A stretch of 64,000 nucleotides of DNA from JAIQFL01 sp035501495 (GTDB taxonomy: Bacteria; Acidobacteriota; Terriglobia; Bryobacterales; Bryobacteraceae). This document shows, one piece after another, positions 32,957 to 41,699 of this stretch (positions within the stretch are counted from its first letter, which is position 1; the number at the start of each line of letters is the position of its first letter). Where the stretch lies: NCBI GenBank assembly GCA_035501495.1, contig DATJWB010000227.1:1-64000 (forward strand). Reading direction: 5' to 3'. Below the pieces are notes generated by a model. That model did not search any database. It saw only the letters and a list, made by a program, of their open reading frames with translations, and had not been told where the DNA came from. The position numbers and the translations under genes were made by a program.

Positions 32957-34518
32957 ACGTTCCCGGCGCGCATCTGCTCGGCCAGGTACTCCGAAGCACG
33001 CATGGAAAGCGCCAGGATGGTCATCGTGGGATTCTGCGAGCCGCCCGTCACGAAACTGCTGCCATCCACCACGAACAAGTTCTTGATGTCGTGGCTCTGA
33101 TTCCATGCATTCAGGACGCTCGTCTTGGGATTGACGCCCATGCGGCAAGTACCCAACTCGTGGATGCTGTACCCCGGAGGAAACATCTGGTCGTGCCGGG
33201 CCAGGACTTCCCAGCCGCACGCATGACACAGTTGCTCCATGGTCGCGATCGCATCCTTGGCCATGTTGACTTCGTTTTCGCCATAGCGGCACTGGATGTG
33301 CAGTGCCGGAATGCCCCAGGCATCGGCCACGTTCCGGTCCAGGCTCACGTGGTTTTCGAAGCGCGGCAATACTTCCCCCATGGTGGTGCACGAGAATCCC
33401 GCGCCCCGATCGTTGTCCATCGCCTTCTGGAGCGCCTCTCCGTAAAGCGGATAATATTTGGCGTCGGGCGTTCCTCCCATGCTGAAATCGAGCGCGTACC
33501 CGCGCAGGAAGTTCTTCTCCCGGGCCATCAGGTTCCGGAATCTTGGAATGTATCCGCCGCCCGAACCGCGTCCCCCCGACCCGCCCCGCGCCTCCGGCAT
33601 CACCGCCTGCACGCTCTGGGTGATGTAGAACTGGTCGTGCAGGTAATGTCCCAGCACGCCCGACGAGTTGGCGATGCCGCTGTTCAAGAGGATCCGGGTG
33701 CTCTCCAGGCACGACGCGCCCAGAACCACCACTCTCGCCTTGGCGTGCATTTCGCGGTGCGAGTGGCGGTCCACGAAGTTCGCTCCGTTGGCCAGTCCCG
33801 AGTCTGTGTCCAGGGTGATGTTGCGGACCACGGCGTTGGCCACCACGGTGAGGTTGCCCGTGGCCATGGCATCCGGCAGCAGCAGGTTGATTGAACTGGC
33901 GAACTGACCTTGCCCAAGCGATCGCCGCATCTTCGTCACGGGGATGCCGTGCTTCTTCGCCGCTTCGGAGAACTTCTGGACCGCCGCGCTGTCGGGCGAG
34001 GCGTCCTCGATGAAGTTGCCATCCGGCAGTTGGGGATAGCCCTCCTTGCGCCCCGTAACCCGGAAGATCGCCTCCACCCGCGAGTAGAACGGGGCCAGGT
34101 CGCCGTGGCCGATCGGCCAGTTCTCACCGAAGCCGTCATGATCCTTGGCCTTGAATTCGTAATCGCTCAGGCGGAACGACATGCGCGCCCAAAAGAGCGA
34201 CTTCCCGCCGATCATGCGCACCCGCACCCAGTTGAACGGCTCCTGCGGATCGTGGGTGTACGGCACTTCGGCCTCATCCACCCACTGGTTCGCGTTGAAC
34301 TCGTTGGCTTGCAGCACGTGCACGTGACGGCCCGGCTTACCGAAGCCGCGGTATGGCAACTCGTAGACCGGCTTCAGGACACGGTCGCGGTTGAAGTCCA
34401 CTAGTGGTCCGGCATCCAGCATCAGGCACTTGATGCCTTTCTGCGTAAGCGTGTGCGCCGCCATCCCACCCGAAGCACCGGAGCCGATGATCAGAACGTC
34501 GTAATCCTTAGCGGCCAT
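32953..34518 (-). CDS. GMC-family flavoprotein oxidoreductase (gluconate 2-dehydrogenase large-subunit type)
   Basis: 521 residues. FAD-binding Rossmann motif VLIIGSGASGGMAA at 8-21, the MIGGKSLFWARMSFR block near 103-117, and the C-terminal HELGTCRMG and VVDGSSFVTGGSQNPTMTI blocks of the membrane-linked sugar-acid/alcohol dehydrogenases. His in FSCTTMGEVLPR is not a classic active-site block, but HELGTCRMG is. It has no signal peptide of its own, so it is probably carried across by the Tat leader of the small subunit encoded upstream. Substrate: a sugar, sugar acid or cyclitol; cannot be specified. Confidence 0.88.
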   Translation of the reverse strand: MAAKDYDVLIIGSGASGGMAAHTLTQKGIKCLMLDAGPLVDFNRDRVLKPVYELPYRGFGKPGRHVHVLQANEFNANQWVDEAEVPYTHDPQEPFNWVRVRMIGGKSLFWARMSFRLSDYEFKAKDHDGFGENWPIGHGDLAPFYSRVEAIFRVTGRKEGYPQLPDGNFIEDASPDSAAVQKFSEAAKKHGIPVTKMRRSLGQGQFASSINLLLPDAMATGNLTVVANAVVRNITLDTDSGLANGANFVDRHSHREMHAKARVVVLGASCLESTRILLNSGIANSSGVLGHYLHDQFYITQSVQAVMPEARGGSGGRGSGGGYIPRFRNLMAREKNFLRGYALDFSMGGTPDAKYYPLYGEALQKAMDNDRGAGFSCTTMGEVLPRFENHVSLDRNVADAWGIPALHIQCRYGENEVNMAKDAIATMEQLCHACGWEVLARHDQMFPPGYSIHELGTCRMGVNPKTSVLNAWNQSHDIKNLFVVDGSSFVTGGSQNPTMTILALSMRASEYLAEQMRAGNV

Positions 34519-34625
34519 GCCTTCCTCTCATTCCGGCGCCCAACGTGTCGGCACTCGTTGCCTTCGTCGGCACTCGTGTCGACGCTTCCGGGCCGCCACC
34601 AGTTCCGGCCCGATAAGCCGTCCTT

Positions 34626-35213
34626 TCATATTGGATTCCAATAGAGTCCCGTGCCGCCCGCACGGCGGCTGCCCGATGGGGCTGCCGCCGTGTTCCATTC
34701 CCGCGAATTGATCGTGGCAGTTCGCACGTCCGCCTTCGCGGTCACCAGAAAACGTGCCAATGGGTCCGCGGGCGGATCGTACTGCCACGGTTGCCGTAAA
34801 GGCGCCAGAAGTTCCTCCGCCTGAACCGCCTCCACTGCGGCAAACTCCTTCCCGTACTCCTTCCGCGCCTGCGAGTTCAGCGCGTCCAGCCCCGCCTGGT
34901 AGACCTGCTGCCGGTCCGCAGTCGATTCGCTCATCAGAAAATCCAGGAACTCCGCGGCGCCCGCGTCGAGCGCCCCCGGCGCGCCGTTCATGGAAGGCAT
35001 GAGAATCCCGCTCAACCTCTTGATCGCCGCGAACTGCCCGGCGTTGAAGAACCGGAGCACGGGGTCGGCCGACTGGTCCGCAGCGGCGGTCTCGATCTTC
35101 GGCTCCCCGGCGGGGGCCCGGTTCGCGCGCCCCGGTGGAGTCGCCACTTGCTGCGCCAGCATCGGCGCGACTGGCGCAGCCATCAGGGTCCCAAAAAACC
35201 GTCGGCGTTTCAT
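34626..35213 (-). CDS. Gluconate 2-dehydrogenase subunit 3-family protein with Tat leader
   Basis: 195 residues from the ATG at 35213. Twin-arginine-type leader MKRRRFFGTLMAAPVAPMLA, then the small-subunit domain: FFNAGQFAAIKRLSGILMPS near 55-74, GALDAGAAEFLDFLMSES and the DALNSQARKEYGKEFA segment. In gluconate 2-dehydrogenase this subunit accompanies the flavoprotein and brings it through the Tat pathway. It starts 6 bases after the TonB receptor stop; the GMC gene follows after 107 bases containing two direct copies of GTCGGCACTCGT. Confidence 0.87.
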   Translation of the reverse strand: MKRRRFFGTLMAAPVAPMLAQQVATPPGRANRAPAGEPKIETAAADQSADPVLRFFNAGQFAAIKRLSGILMPSMNGAPGALDAGAAEFLDFLMSESTADRQQVYQAGLDALNSQARKEYGKEFAAVEAVQAEELLAPLRQPWQYDPPADPLARFLVTAKADVRTATINSREWNTAAAPSGSRRAGGTGLYWNPI

Positions 35214-35218
35214 ATGGG

Positions 35219-38200
35219 CTAGTAAATCATCTTCAGGCCGAGTTGCACCGTCCGGTTGCCGCTGGCGCTGGTCACGATCCCGAACGTGGACGGAGACGCG
35301 ACGTTGGTGCCCGGCGCCGACCATACCGGCGAGTTCGTAAAGTTGAACGCCTCCGCCCGGAACTGGAAGTTCAGCTTCTCCACCGGCCGGAAGTTCTTGA
35401 ACAGCGAGAAGTCCAGGTTATGCGCACCCGGCTGCCGGACGTTCGGCAGGAAGCGCCCGACATTGCCAAACATGTAATTGGGCGTTTGCGAGAAAACCGA
35501 CTGCACGAAGTAGTTGTTCAGCCGATTGCCGATCGGCCCCGTGACCTGCGGATTCTGGCCGTTGTCCGTCGCCCGGATCCCCGGGCTGTTCAATCCGGTC
35601 GTATTGCCTCCGTTGGAGATCGCGATCGGGATGCCCTTCTGGAAGGTCGATATCCCGTTCATCTGCCAGCCGCCGATCACGAAATCCACCGGCTTGGGAA
35701 TCGCGTTGAAAAACCGTTTCGAACGCCCGATCGGCAGCTCGTACGTGACGCTGGTGACGAACCGCTGCGGAACATCCTGCGAAGATACCGACTTCTCGCA
35801 CTTCCGGCAATACGTGTCCTGCTTGGTACCGGCTTGTCCGATGTAGGTCACCACCTGGGAAGCGTCGTCCAGCAGCTTCGAGACCGTGTAGCTCGAAAGT
35901 AGCGACAATCCGCTGCGGAAACGATGCTCCACCGAGAAAATCGCGGATTGGTAATTGGAGTTCGCGATGGGCTTCCGGAACGCGCTCAGGTTGGAATATT
36001 GCGGGTAGGCGTCCAGCAGCAGATTGGCGGCCACCGTCGGATTGGCATAAGTCGAGGTCGGGTTCTTGATGATCCCGTAAAACGGGTTGGGGACCTGGGC
36101 CGTGAGGTTGCTGCCCAGCGACAGGAAGGAAGCCGGCAACTGGTCGAAGTTCACGCTGCTTTCCCCGTCCGGCAGATGTTGGCCCTTGCTGCCCAGATAT
36201 CCCACCTGCACCAGCCAGGCCCCCTTGACCTCCTGCTGGATATTGAAATTCCACTGCTGGATCATGGGATTGACGTAGTCGATGAAGTAGCTGTCCTGAA
36301 CCTGGCCTCCAATGTCGGTAAGCGCCCCGCTGATCGGGCCAGGCGCCGCTCCCAGCGGGCGGATCAGGCCGTTGGGAAACGGGTTGCCCAGGCTGGCAAC
36401 GAACGTCTGCCCGCTGTTGAGCGTGGCGTTCAGCGCCGTCCCGCCGGTGAACCCTTCCGTGCCGGATGTGCCCGAAGTGCCCGCCGCCTGCAACATCGAA
36501 GGCGCGTACAGAATCCCGTAAGCGCCGCGAATCACGGTCGTCCGGAAGACGTTGTAGGCAAACCCGATGCGCGGGGCAACGTTGTTCAGATCGGTAGGGG
36601 TCTGGTGCCGGCCATATGCCGCTCCGGAGGTCCCGACGAATTCCATCGCCCCTTTCAGATTCCCGCAGTTGGGGCAGACGGCGCTCGCCGCCACCATTCC
36701 CTGCAAGGGCGAGGCAGCGTTGATGTCGAAATAGCTCAGCCGGTTGTAGCGCTCCGTGCGCGGAATATCCACGTCGTAGCGAATCCCGAGGTTGAGCGTC
36801 AGTTTGCGGCTCACCTTGAAATCGTCCTGGAAGTAGAAGCCCCAATAGGCGCTCGCGGTCGCTGCCGCGAAAGTGTATTGCAGATCGCTTCCGTTGTTGT
36901 TTGGGAGCCCGAGCAGGAAGGTGGCAAACCCGTTTCCCTGCGTGGTCGATGCTCCCGCCGAGGTGTTCTGCTGCGTGTAGCTGCTGCTGAAGCTGTACTG
37001 GCCGTCGGGACTGCCAAGCTGCGTGAAGTTCACGAACATCTTCACGAAGGTGGTGCCCGCTTTGAGCGTATGCCGCGAAAGCACCTTGGTCAGGTCGGCC
37101 CGCAGCACGTGCGAGTAGGGGCGATCCAGCAGAGTGGTGTAGGAGGCCTGCCCGAGGCTGTAACTGGAGGTGTTTCCGCTGGCACTGATCTGCGGAAACT
37201 CGTAGTTGTCCACCACGCTGTCGATCGCCGCCGGAAACCCCAGCGACGAGGGCTTGGTCCCTTCCGAGAACGGGTAGCGTACCGAAACGTCCCTCGCCAG
37301 CCCGTAATTGAAGTTCAGGATTGTCGTGGGGCTGAAGCTGTAAACCGCGTTGATGGTAACGTTGCGGTTGTAATAGGTCACCGGGCCTGACCCGAATGGC
37401 GTGCCCACGTTGCCGAACCCGTTGAAATCGGTGTTCACGCCGGACTGGTTCGAGCCGCGGGCGAACATGCGAAATTTCTCCGAGAAGTTGTGGTCAATCC
37501 GCGCGTCGATCTGGTCGTAGGGGTTGTTGGCAACCCCTTGGGTTCGCCAGTTGGTGGTCTGCAAAGCGGCATTTGTCACACAACTTGCGCAGTTCGGCTC
37601 CGGCCAGTACTTCAACAGGTTCATCGCCACCGGGTCGAAACGGTTCTGGGGGATGACGTTGTTGGGAAATGGCTGGCGGAAACAGTTCGGCTGTGCCGGC
37701 GGACATGCCGCATTCGGGCCCGCAGTCATGGGATCGTAGATCGTGATCGGCTGGCCCACTCCCCCGCTGGCGCCGTTGGTCATTCCCGTGAAGATGCCCT
37801 GCCGCATGGCATCGGTGGGAACACTGCCGGTATCGGTGACGGCGCTCGGCGTTCTGACGCTCTGTTCGCTCACAAAGAAGAAGGTCCGATTCTTGCCGTT
37901 GTACAGCCGCGGAATGTAAACCGGACCGCCGAATGTGCCGCCAAACTGGTTGTAGCGCACAATTCCACGCGGCAGACCGTTCCGGTTGTTGCCCCAGCTA
38001 TTGGCGTTCAGCACGTTGTTCCGGAAGAACTCGAAGAGCGTCAGGTGCGGCTGATTCGTGCCTCCGCGCGTGGCCATGTTAATCGTGCCTCCACCGGTCC
38101 GCCCGTATTCCGGCGCCAGCGAATTGGTCACTACCGAGATCTCCTGTACACTGTCCTCGTTCGGGATATAGCCGATCTGCAGATGGCTCACGTTGTTTTC

Positions 38201-38776
38201 CGGGACAATCACCGAGGTACCGTCAATCGTGACGTCGTTATAGTCGTTGCGCCCGCCGCTGATCCAGGGGCTATTCGATCCTCCGCTCGGCACCACGCCC
38301 GGCACCAACGTCACCAGCGACATCGGGCTGCGGTTTCCGCCCAGCGGCAGGTCCAGGATGGCCTTGTTGCTGACCGTCGTGGCGACCGTGGAAGATTCGG
38401 TAGACAATTGCGCCGCGGCTGCCTCCACCTGCACGGTGGTGGTCACATCTCCCACCCGCAGTGGAATCTCGAGCGAGACCGTCTGCTCCACGTCCAGCAG
38501 AATGCCATTTTGGCGGTACCTCTGGAAGCCTACCTTCTCGACCGAAACCTGGTAGCTGCCAGGTTGCAGGTATCGTTGGTAGAAACGCCCCTCGCCATTG
38601 GTCTCCAACGAGAAGCGAACGTTGGTCGCCTGGTTCTCTACCATGACCTTAGCCCCCGGCACGGCGCCCCCCGAGGCGTCCGTTACCCGCCCGTCAATTG
38701 TGCCGGTGGCGTTCTGGGCCAGAGCCCAACCGGAAATCATGAGTGCGGCTGCAACAATCTTCCAAAACCGATACAT
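35219..38776 (-). CDS. Oar-like TonB-dependent outer-membrane receptor
   Basis: 1185 residues, AAGGAGACG ribosome site. Signal peptide (about 1-20, ends ALAQ), an N-terminal carboxypeptidase-regulatory domain (GTIDGRVTDASGGAVPGAKV near 25-44), a plug (RNDYNDVTIDGTSVI and APEYGRTGGGTINM), then a long beta-barrel ending LQLGLKMIY with the terminal aromatic of outer-membrane proteins. This class imports oligosaccharides or other large solutes using TonB energy. It is the first gene of a unit with the Tat small subunit, GMC flavoprotein and pentahaem cytochrome, suggesting uptake of the compound they oxidise. Confidence 0.92.
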   Translation of the reverse strand: MYRFWKIVAAALMISGWALAQNATGTIDGRVTDASGGAVPGAKVMVENQATNVRFSLETNGEGRFYQRYLQPGSYQVSVEKVGFQRYRQNGILLDVEQTVSLEIPLRVGDVTTTVQVEAAAAQLSTESSTVATTVSNKAILDLPLGGNRSPMSLVTLVPGVVPSGGSNSPWISGGRNDYNDVTIDGTSVIVPENNVSHLQIGYIPNEDSVQEISVVTNSLAPEYGRTGGGTINMATRGGTNQPHLTLFEFFRNNVLNANSWGNNRNGLPRGIVRYNQFGGTFGGPVYIPRLYNGKNRTFFFVSEQSVRTPSAVTDTGSVPTDAMRQGIFTGMTNGASGGVGQPITIYDPMTAGPNAACPPAQPNCFRQPFPNNVIPQNRFDPVAMNLLKYWPEPNCASCVTNAALQTTNWRTQGVANNPYDQIDARIDHNFSEKFRMFARGSNQSGVNTDFNGFGNVGTPFGSGPVTYYNRNVTINAVYSFSPTTILNFNYGLARDVSVRYPFSEGTKPSSLGFPAAIDSVVDNYEFPQISASGNTSSYSLGQASYTTLLDRPYSHVLRADLTKVLSRHTLKAGTTFVKMFVNFTQLGSPDGQYSFSSSYTQQNTSAGASTTQGNGFATFLLGLPNNNGSDLQYTFAAATASAYWGFYFQDDFKVSRKLTLNLGIRYDVDIPRTERYNRLSYFDINAASPLQGMVAASAVCPNCGNLKGAMEFVGTSGAAYGRHQTPTDLNNVAPRIGFAYNVFRTTVIRGAYGILYAPSMLQAAGTSGTSGTEGFTGGTALNATLNSGQTFVASLGNPFPNGLIRPLGAAPGPISGALTDIGGQVQDSYFIDYVNPMIQQWNFNIQQEVKGAWLVQVGYLGSKGQHLPDGESSVNFDQLPASFLSLGSNLTAQVPNPFYGIIKNPTSTYANPTVAANLLLDAYPQYSNLSAFRKPIANSNYQSAIFSVEHRFRSGLSLLSSYTVSKLLDDASQVVTYIGQAGTKQDTYCRKCEKSVSSQDVPQRFVTSVTYELPIGRSKRFFNAIPKPVDFVIGGWQMNGISTFQKGIPIAISNGGNTTGLNSPGIRATDNGQNPQVTGPIGNRLNNYFVQSVFSQTPNYMFGNVGRFLPNVRQPGAHNLDFSLFKNFRPVEKLNFQFRAEAFNFTNSPVWSAPGTNVASPSTFGIVTSASGNRTVQLGLKMIY

Positions 38777-38820
38777 GGGTTTTCGTCTCCTTTGGCTGCA
38801 CCTGTGAGTGCCCGCAGTTC

Positions 38821-38832
38821 CCCTGATCAGGG
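38821..38832. promoter_or_regulatory. 12-bp palindrome in the divergent region
   Basis: CCCTGATCAGGG, a perfect dyad, 45 bases upstream of the TonB receptor start and 127 bases upstream of the divergent regulator-like gene. A possible operator. The remaining 180-base gap also shows ACGGTG repeated twice near 38873-38889. Confidence 0.35.
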
Positions 38833-38958
38833 ACGAGCGTATGCCCGAGGGCAGCCCTTGTTCAACGGGTTACACGGTGTTTCACGGTGCTCGAGCGTAA
38901 CCAACCTTGCTTTCGGGCCTGGGAAGTTGCAGAATCATGGAAGCCAAGAGGGGATTTC

Positions 38959-40266
38959 ATGGCGAGAGCGGCGGCAGGCGGTCGTGAAACTGCGGGGGTC
39001 CAGGAGCGGAGTTTACCCACTCCCGAGGAAGTTCGCCGCCAACTGCATGCCATCCTGAACAGCCCAGCCTTCCATGGAAGTAAACGCTGCCAGCAATTCC
39101 TGGAATATGTGTGCGAAAAATCCCTTGCCGGTGAGTTGGGCGCGCTCAAGGAACGCACGATCGCCATTGAAGTCTTCGGCCGCCAGCCGCAATCCGGCTT
39201 GGGAGAAGACACCATCGTGCGGGTGGGTGCCCGCGAGGTTCGAAAACGGCTGGCCCAGTTTTACGTTACGCCCGAGGGTGTCGCATCCGAGATTCGGATC
39301 GACCTGCATCCGGGGGCCTACGCCCCTGAATTCCGATACTGCCCACCTTCTTCGGAGGAGGTCGCGGCGCCCCCACCCGCAATACCACCTCCGCCCTCTG
39401 TCGAAGATCGTCCTACGGCCCGCCGGTGGCGTTGGCGCTGGACTGTGGCGGCCGGATTGGCCTTGGTAGCAAGCCTCAGCACGTTAACGTTGGTCAAATG
39501 GTCCAACCAGAATCCCAATAACGAGGCCTTCCAACGCTTCTGGGATCCCGTTTTCCGCGCCCCCGAGCCAATGCTCCTGGCCGTGGCGCATCCCATTGTC
39601 TATCACGCCTCCTGGCGGGCCCACAAGTTGAGCGAGGCCAACCAGCCTCCCCCCGACACCGAAGAGCAACGCGCCATACACGTTCCGCCCAAGGATCTGG
39701 ATGGTTCCGACCTGATCCCCGTCTTCAACCAGTACGTGGGCTTCGGCGACATGGTGGCGGCCAATGAGGTTTCCACCATGCTCACCCGCCGGTCGAAGGC
39801 ATCCCGGCTGCGCCTCGCCAGTGGCGTAGTCTTCGAAGACCTGAGGAAAACGCCCACGCTGCTAATCGGCGCCGTCACCAATCGCTGGACAATGGAATTG
39901 CAGCAGTCCTGGCGCTTTCGCTTCAAGCACACCTCCGAGATGAAAACCGTAATCGTCGACACGCAGGGAGACGGCCGGCAGTGGTCGATACCAGCCAAGG
40001 AGGACGGTTCGGCGCCGGAGGACTATATCCTGGTCTGCCGCATCCGCAATTCCTTCACTGGCGGCACCCTCATGGTCGCCGCCGGACTGAAGCAGTTCGG
40101 CACCGAAGCTGCCGGGCGGTTGCTGGCCGACCCGGAGCAGTTGGGCGTGATTCTCCGGAAGCTTCCCGCGAAATGGGAAACCGAAAATCTGCAGTTGGTC
40201 CTTCATGCCACCGTCATCGGCAACACCCCAGCCCAGCCGGATGTCGTAGCCTCGCACCTTTGGTAG
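38959..40266 (+). CDS. Membrane-tethered regulator-like protein with acidobacterial N-terminal domain
   Basis: 435 residues from the ATG at 38959 (GAGGGG 6 bases upstream). The N-terminal 125 residues carry the pattern ILNSPAFHGSKRCQQFLEYV, then LKERTIAIEVFGR and EDTIVRVGAREVRKRLAQFY, seen at the start of many acidobacterial regulatory proteins and reminiscent of a winged-helix DNA-binding domain. A Pro-rich linker (137-147) leads to one membrane segment at about 161-179, then a 250-residue C-terminal domain on the other side. Divergent from the TonB receptor unit, so it may sense and control that unit. Function is inferred only. Confidence 0.7.
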   Translation: MARAAAGGRETAGVQERSLPTPEEVRRQLHAILNSPAFHGSKRCQQFLEYVCEKSLAGELGALKERTIAIEVFGRQPQSGLGEDTIVRVGAREVRKRLAQFYVTPEGVASEIRIDLHPGAYAPEFRYCPPSSEEVAAPPPAIPPPPSVEDRPTARRWRWRWTVAAGLALVASLSTLTLVKWSNQNPNNEAFQRFWDPVFRAPEPMLLAVAHPIVYHASWRAHKLSEANQPPPDTEEQRAIHVPPKDLDGSDLIPVFNQYVGFGDMVAANEVSTMLTRRSKASRLRLASGVVFEDLRKTPTLLIGAVTNRWTMELQQSWRFRFKHTSEMKTVIVDTQGDGRQWSIPAKEDGSAPEDYILVCRIRNSFTGGTLMVAAGLKQFGTEAAGRLLADPEQLGVILRKLPAKWETENLQLVLHATVIGNTPAQPDVVASHLW

Positions 40267-40447
40267 GCCGAGGTCTGGTAGGCCGAGGCGCTCCCGTGCA
40301 ATTCACCGTGATAGCTTCGCGAAGCGCCACAACCAGGGCCTCCGGGAGATTCTCTGATACCATGCGTATTGGATAGAAAGATCTGAAATAGCTTTTACCG
40401 GGCTGTCTTGTGCCGGCAGCCGACTTTCAACACCCCCGGGAGGATTC

Positions 40448-41677
40448 ATGGAAGCGCAATGGACGCCGATGCGGTGGCCGAACGCTTGGAAAGATCCGGG
40501 CGCGCTCAGTCTTCTCCAGGGCACCGCCATCGATTACCTGCTGATCGGAAAGGATCAGGACCTGGCTCCGGTGCGAGACCGAGCCCGGCAGATGGGAATC
40601 CACGTCGCTGATCCCGAAGCCCTTCCTTCGGGAATCTCGATCATTAAAGGCGAGTGGCCGGGTGTGAAGATGTCGCGCGGGGGAGGCGCCGAATTGACCG
40701 CCGGCCCCACCGGCGTGCCTTGGGTAGATTCCAACGGATGGGCGATTCGTCTGGCGGCAGCGCTGGATCCGGGTGCGGCCGTCTGGGTGGACGCTCCACC
40801 TCCCGATAATGCCCGCCCCTCCGCGGCCTCCTACCTGGTCGCGATGGCCGATAGCGCGGCCTACGGCGGCAGATGGATTCTCTCGCTCGACAATCAACTG
40901 TCGCCGGCAATCGCCGCCCAACGCCCCGAGGCCCTCGCAGCCTGGAAAAAGATGGCCGCTGCCGCCGCCTTCTTCTCTGCTCATCAGAGCTGGTCAGGAT
41001 ACGCGCCGCGAGCCCTGGTGGGAGTGGTCTCCGATTTCTCGGGCCCGAACGAATTCTTCAGCCGCGAGTTGCTGAACCTGCTCGGAAGAGCGGGATTGCA
41101 CTACATTGCCTTACCGAAAACGCGGCTCGCTCCTGATGCCTTCGGCGGCCTCCGCGCGCTGATTTACCCCGACTCGGATGCGCCCTCCGCGAATCTCCGC
41201 AATCACGTGACCTCTTTCGTCCAGGCCGGCGGGTTATTGGTCGCCGCGCCGCGCTGGGGTGACGTGCCCGGCACACCGTCGAAATCCGGCGAAGATCCCC
41301 GTTATGCCATCCGCACCTTGGGCAGGGGACGCATCGCCCTGGCCAAGGCCGATCCCGACGACCCGTATCTTTGGACCAACGATGCGGCGCTCCTGGTGAG
41401 CCATCGGTATGACCTGGTGCGCTTCTGGAACGGAGGGGCTACCGGGTCCTTTTATACGATGGCGCCCGAAAAACACGCTGTCGTACACCTCCTGTTCTAT
41501 GCCAATCGCGGACCGGATTCGGCGAGTGTGCGGATCGCCGGCCGGTATCGTACCGTCACGGCATCGACGGTCGAACACCCCCAACTGCCGAAGGTAGAAG
41601 CGGAATTCCAATCCGAGGCGGTCGAAGTTCATTTACCCCAGGTGCCGCAATACGTCGCCCTGGAACTGGAAACGTAG
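40448..41677 (+). CDS. Hypothetical protein with a Rossmann/GATase-like segment
   Basis: 409 residues with GGGAGG upstream of the ATG. No signal peptide or familiar domain. The segment PRALVGVVSDFSGPNEFFSRELLNLLGRAGLHYIALP, followed by LRALIYPDSDAPSANLRNHV and FVQAGGLLVAAPRWG (residues about 180-275), resembles the class I glutamine-amidotransferase-like domain of beta-galactosidase trimerisation regions; the rest is unassigned. The C-terminus is beta-rich. It precedes the DUF362 gene by 22 bases and is probably co-transcribed with it. The 181 bases upstream hold a 15-bp tandem duplication but no gene. Confidence 0.75.
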   Translation: MEAQWTPMRWPNAWKDPGALSLLQGTAIDYLLIGKDQDLAPVRDRARQMGIHVADPEALPSGISIIKGEWPGVKMSRGGGAELTAGPTGVPWVDSNGWAIRLAAALDPGAAVWVDAPPPDNARPSAASYLVAMADSAAYGGRWILSLDNQLSPAIAAQRPEALAAWKKMAAAAAFFSAHQSWSGYAPRALVGVVSDFSGPNEFFSRELLNLLGRAGLHYIALPKTRLAPDAFGGLRALIYPDSDAPSANLRNHVTSFVQAGGLLVAAPRWGDVPGTPSKSGEDPRYAIRTLGRGRIALAKADPDDPYLWTNDAALLVSHRYDLVRFWNGGATGSFYTMAPEKHAVVHLLFYANRGPDSASVRIAGRYRTVTASTVEHPQLPKVEAEFQSEAVEVHLPQVPQYVALELET

Positions 41678-41699
41678 CGCCATAGTTCGGAAACATCTT

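Noticed and set aside
32957..33712. N-terminal extension of the pentahaem cytochrome frame
   Set aside because: It would overlap the GMC gene for 750 bases; the translated extension is Arg/Gly-rich and not protein-like. The ATGA start at 32956 with a hydrophobic leader is preferred.
34547..34577. Two direct copies of GTCGGCACTCGT as a CRISPR-like repeat
   Set aside because: Only two copies with a 7-base gap; no spacer structure and no cas genes. Better seen as a degenerate dispersed repeat.
38887..38958. GTG start 24 codons upstream in the regulator-like gene
   Set aside because: It lacks a ribosome site, whereas the ATG at 38959 has GAGGGG at good spacing.
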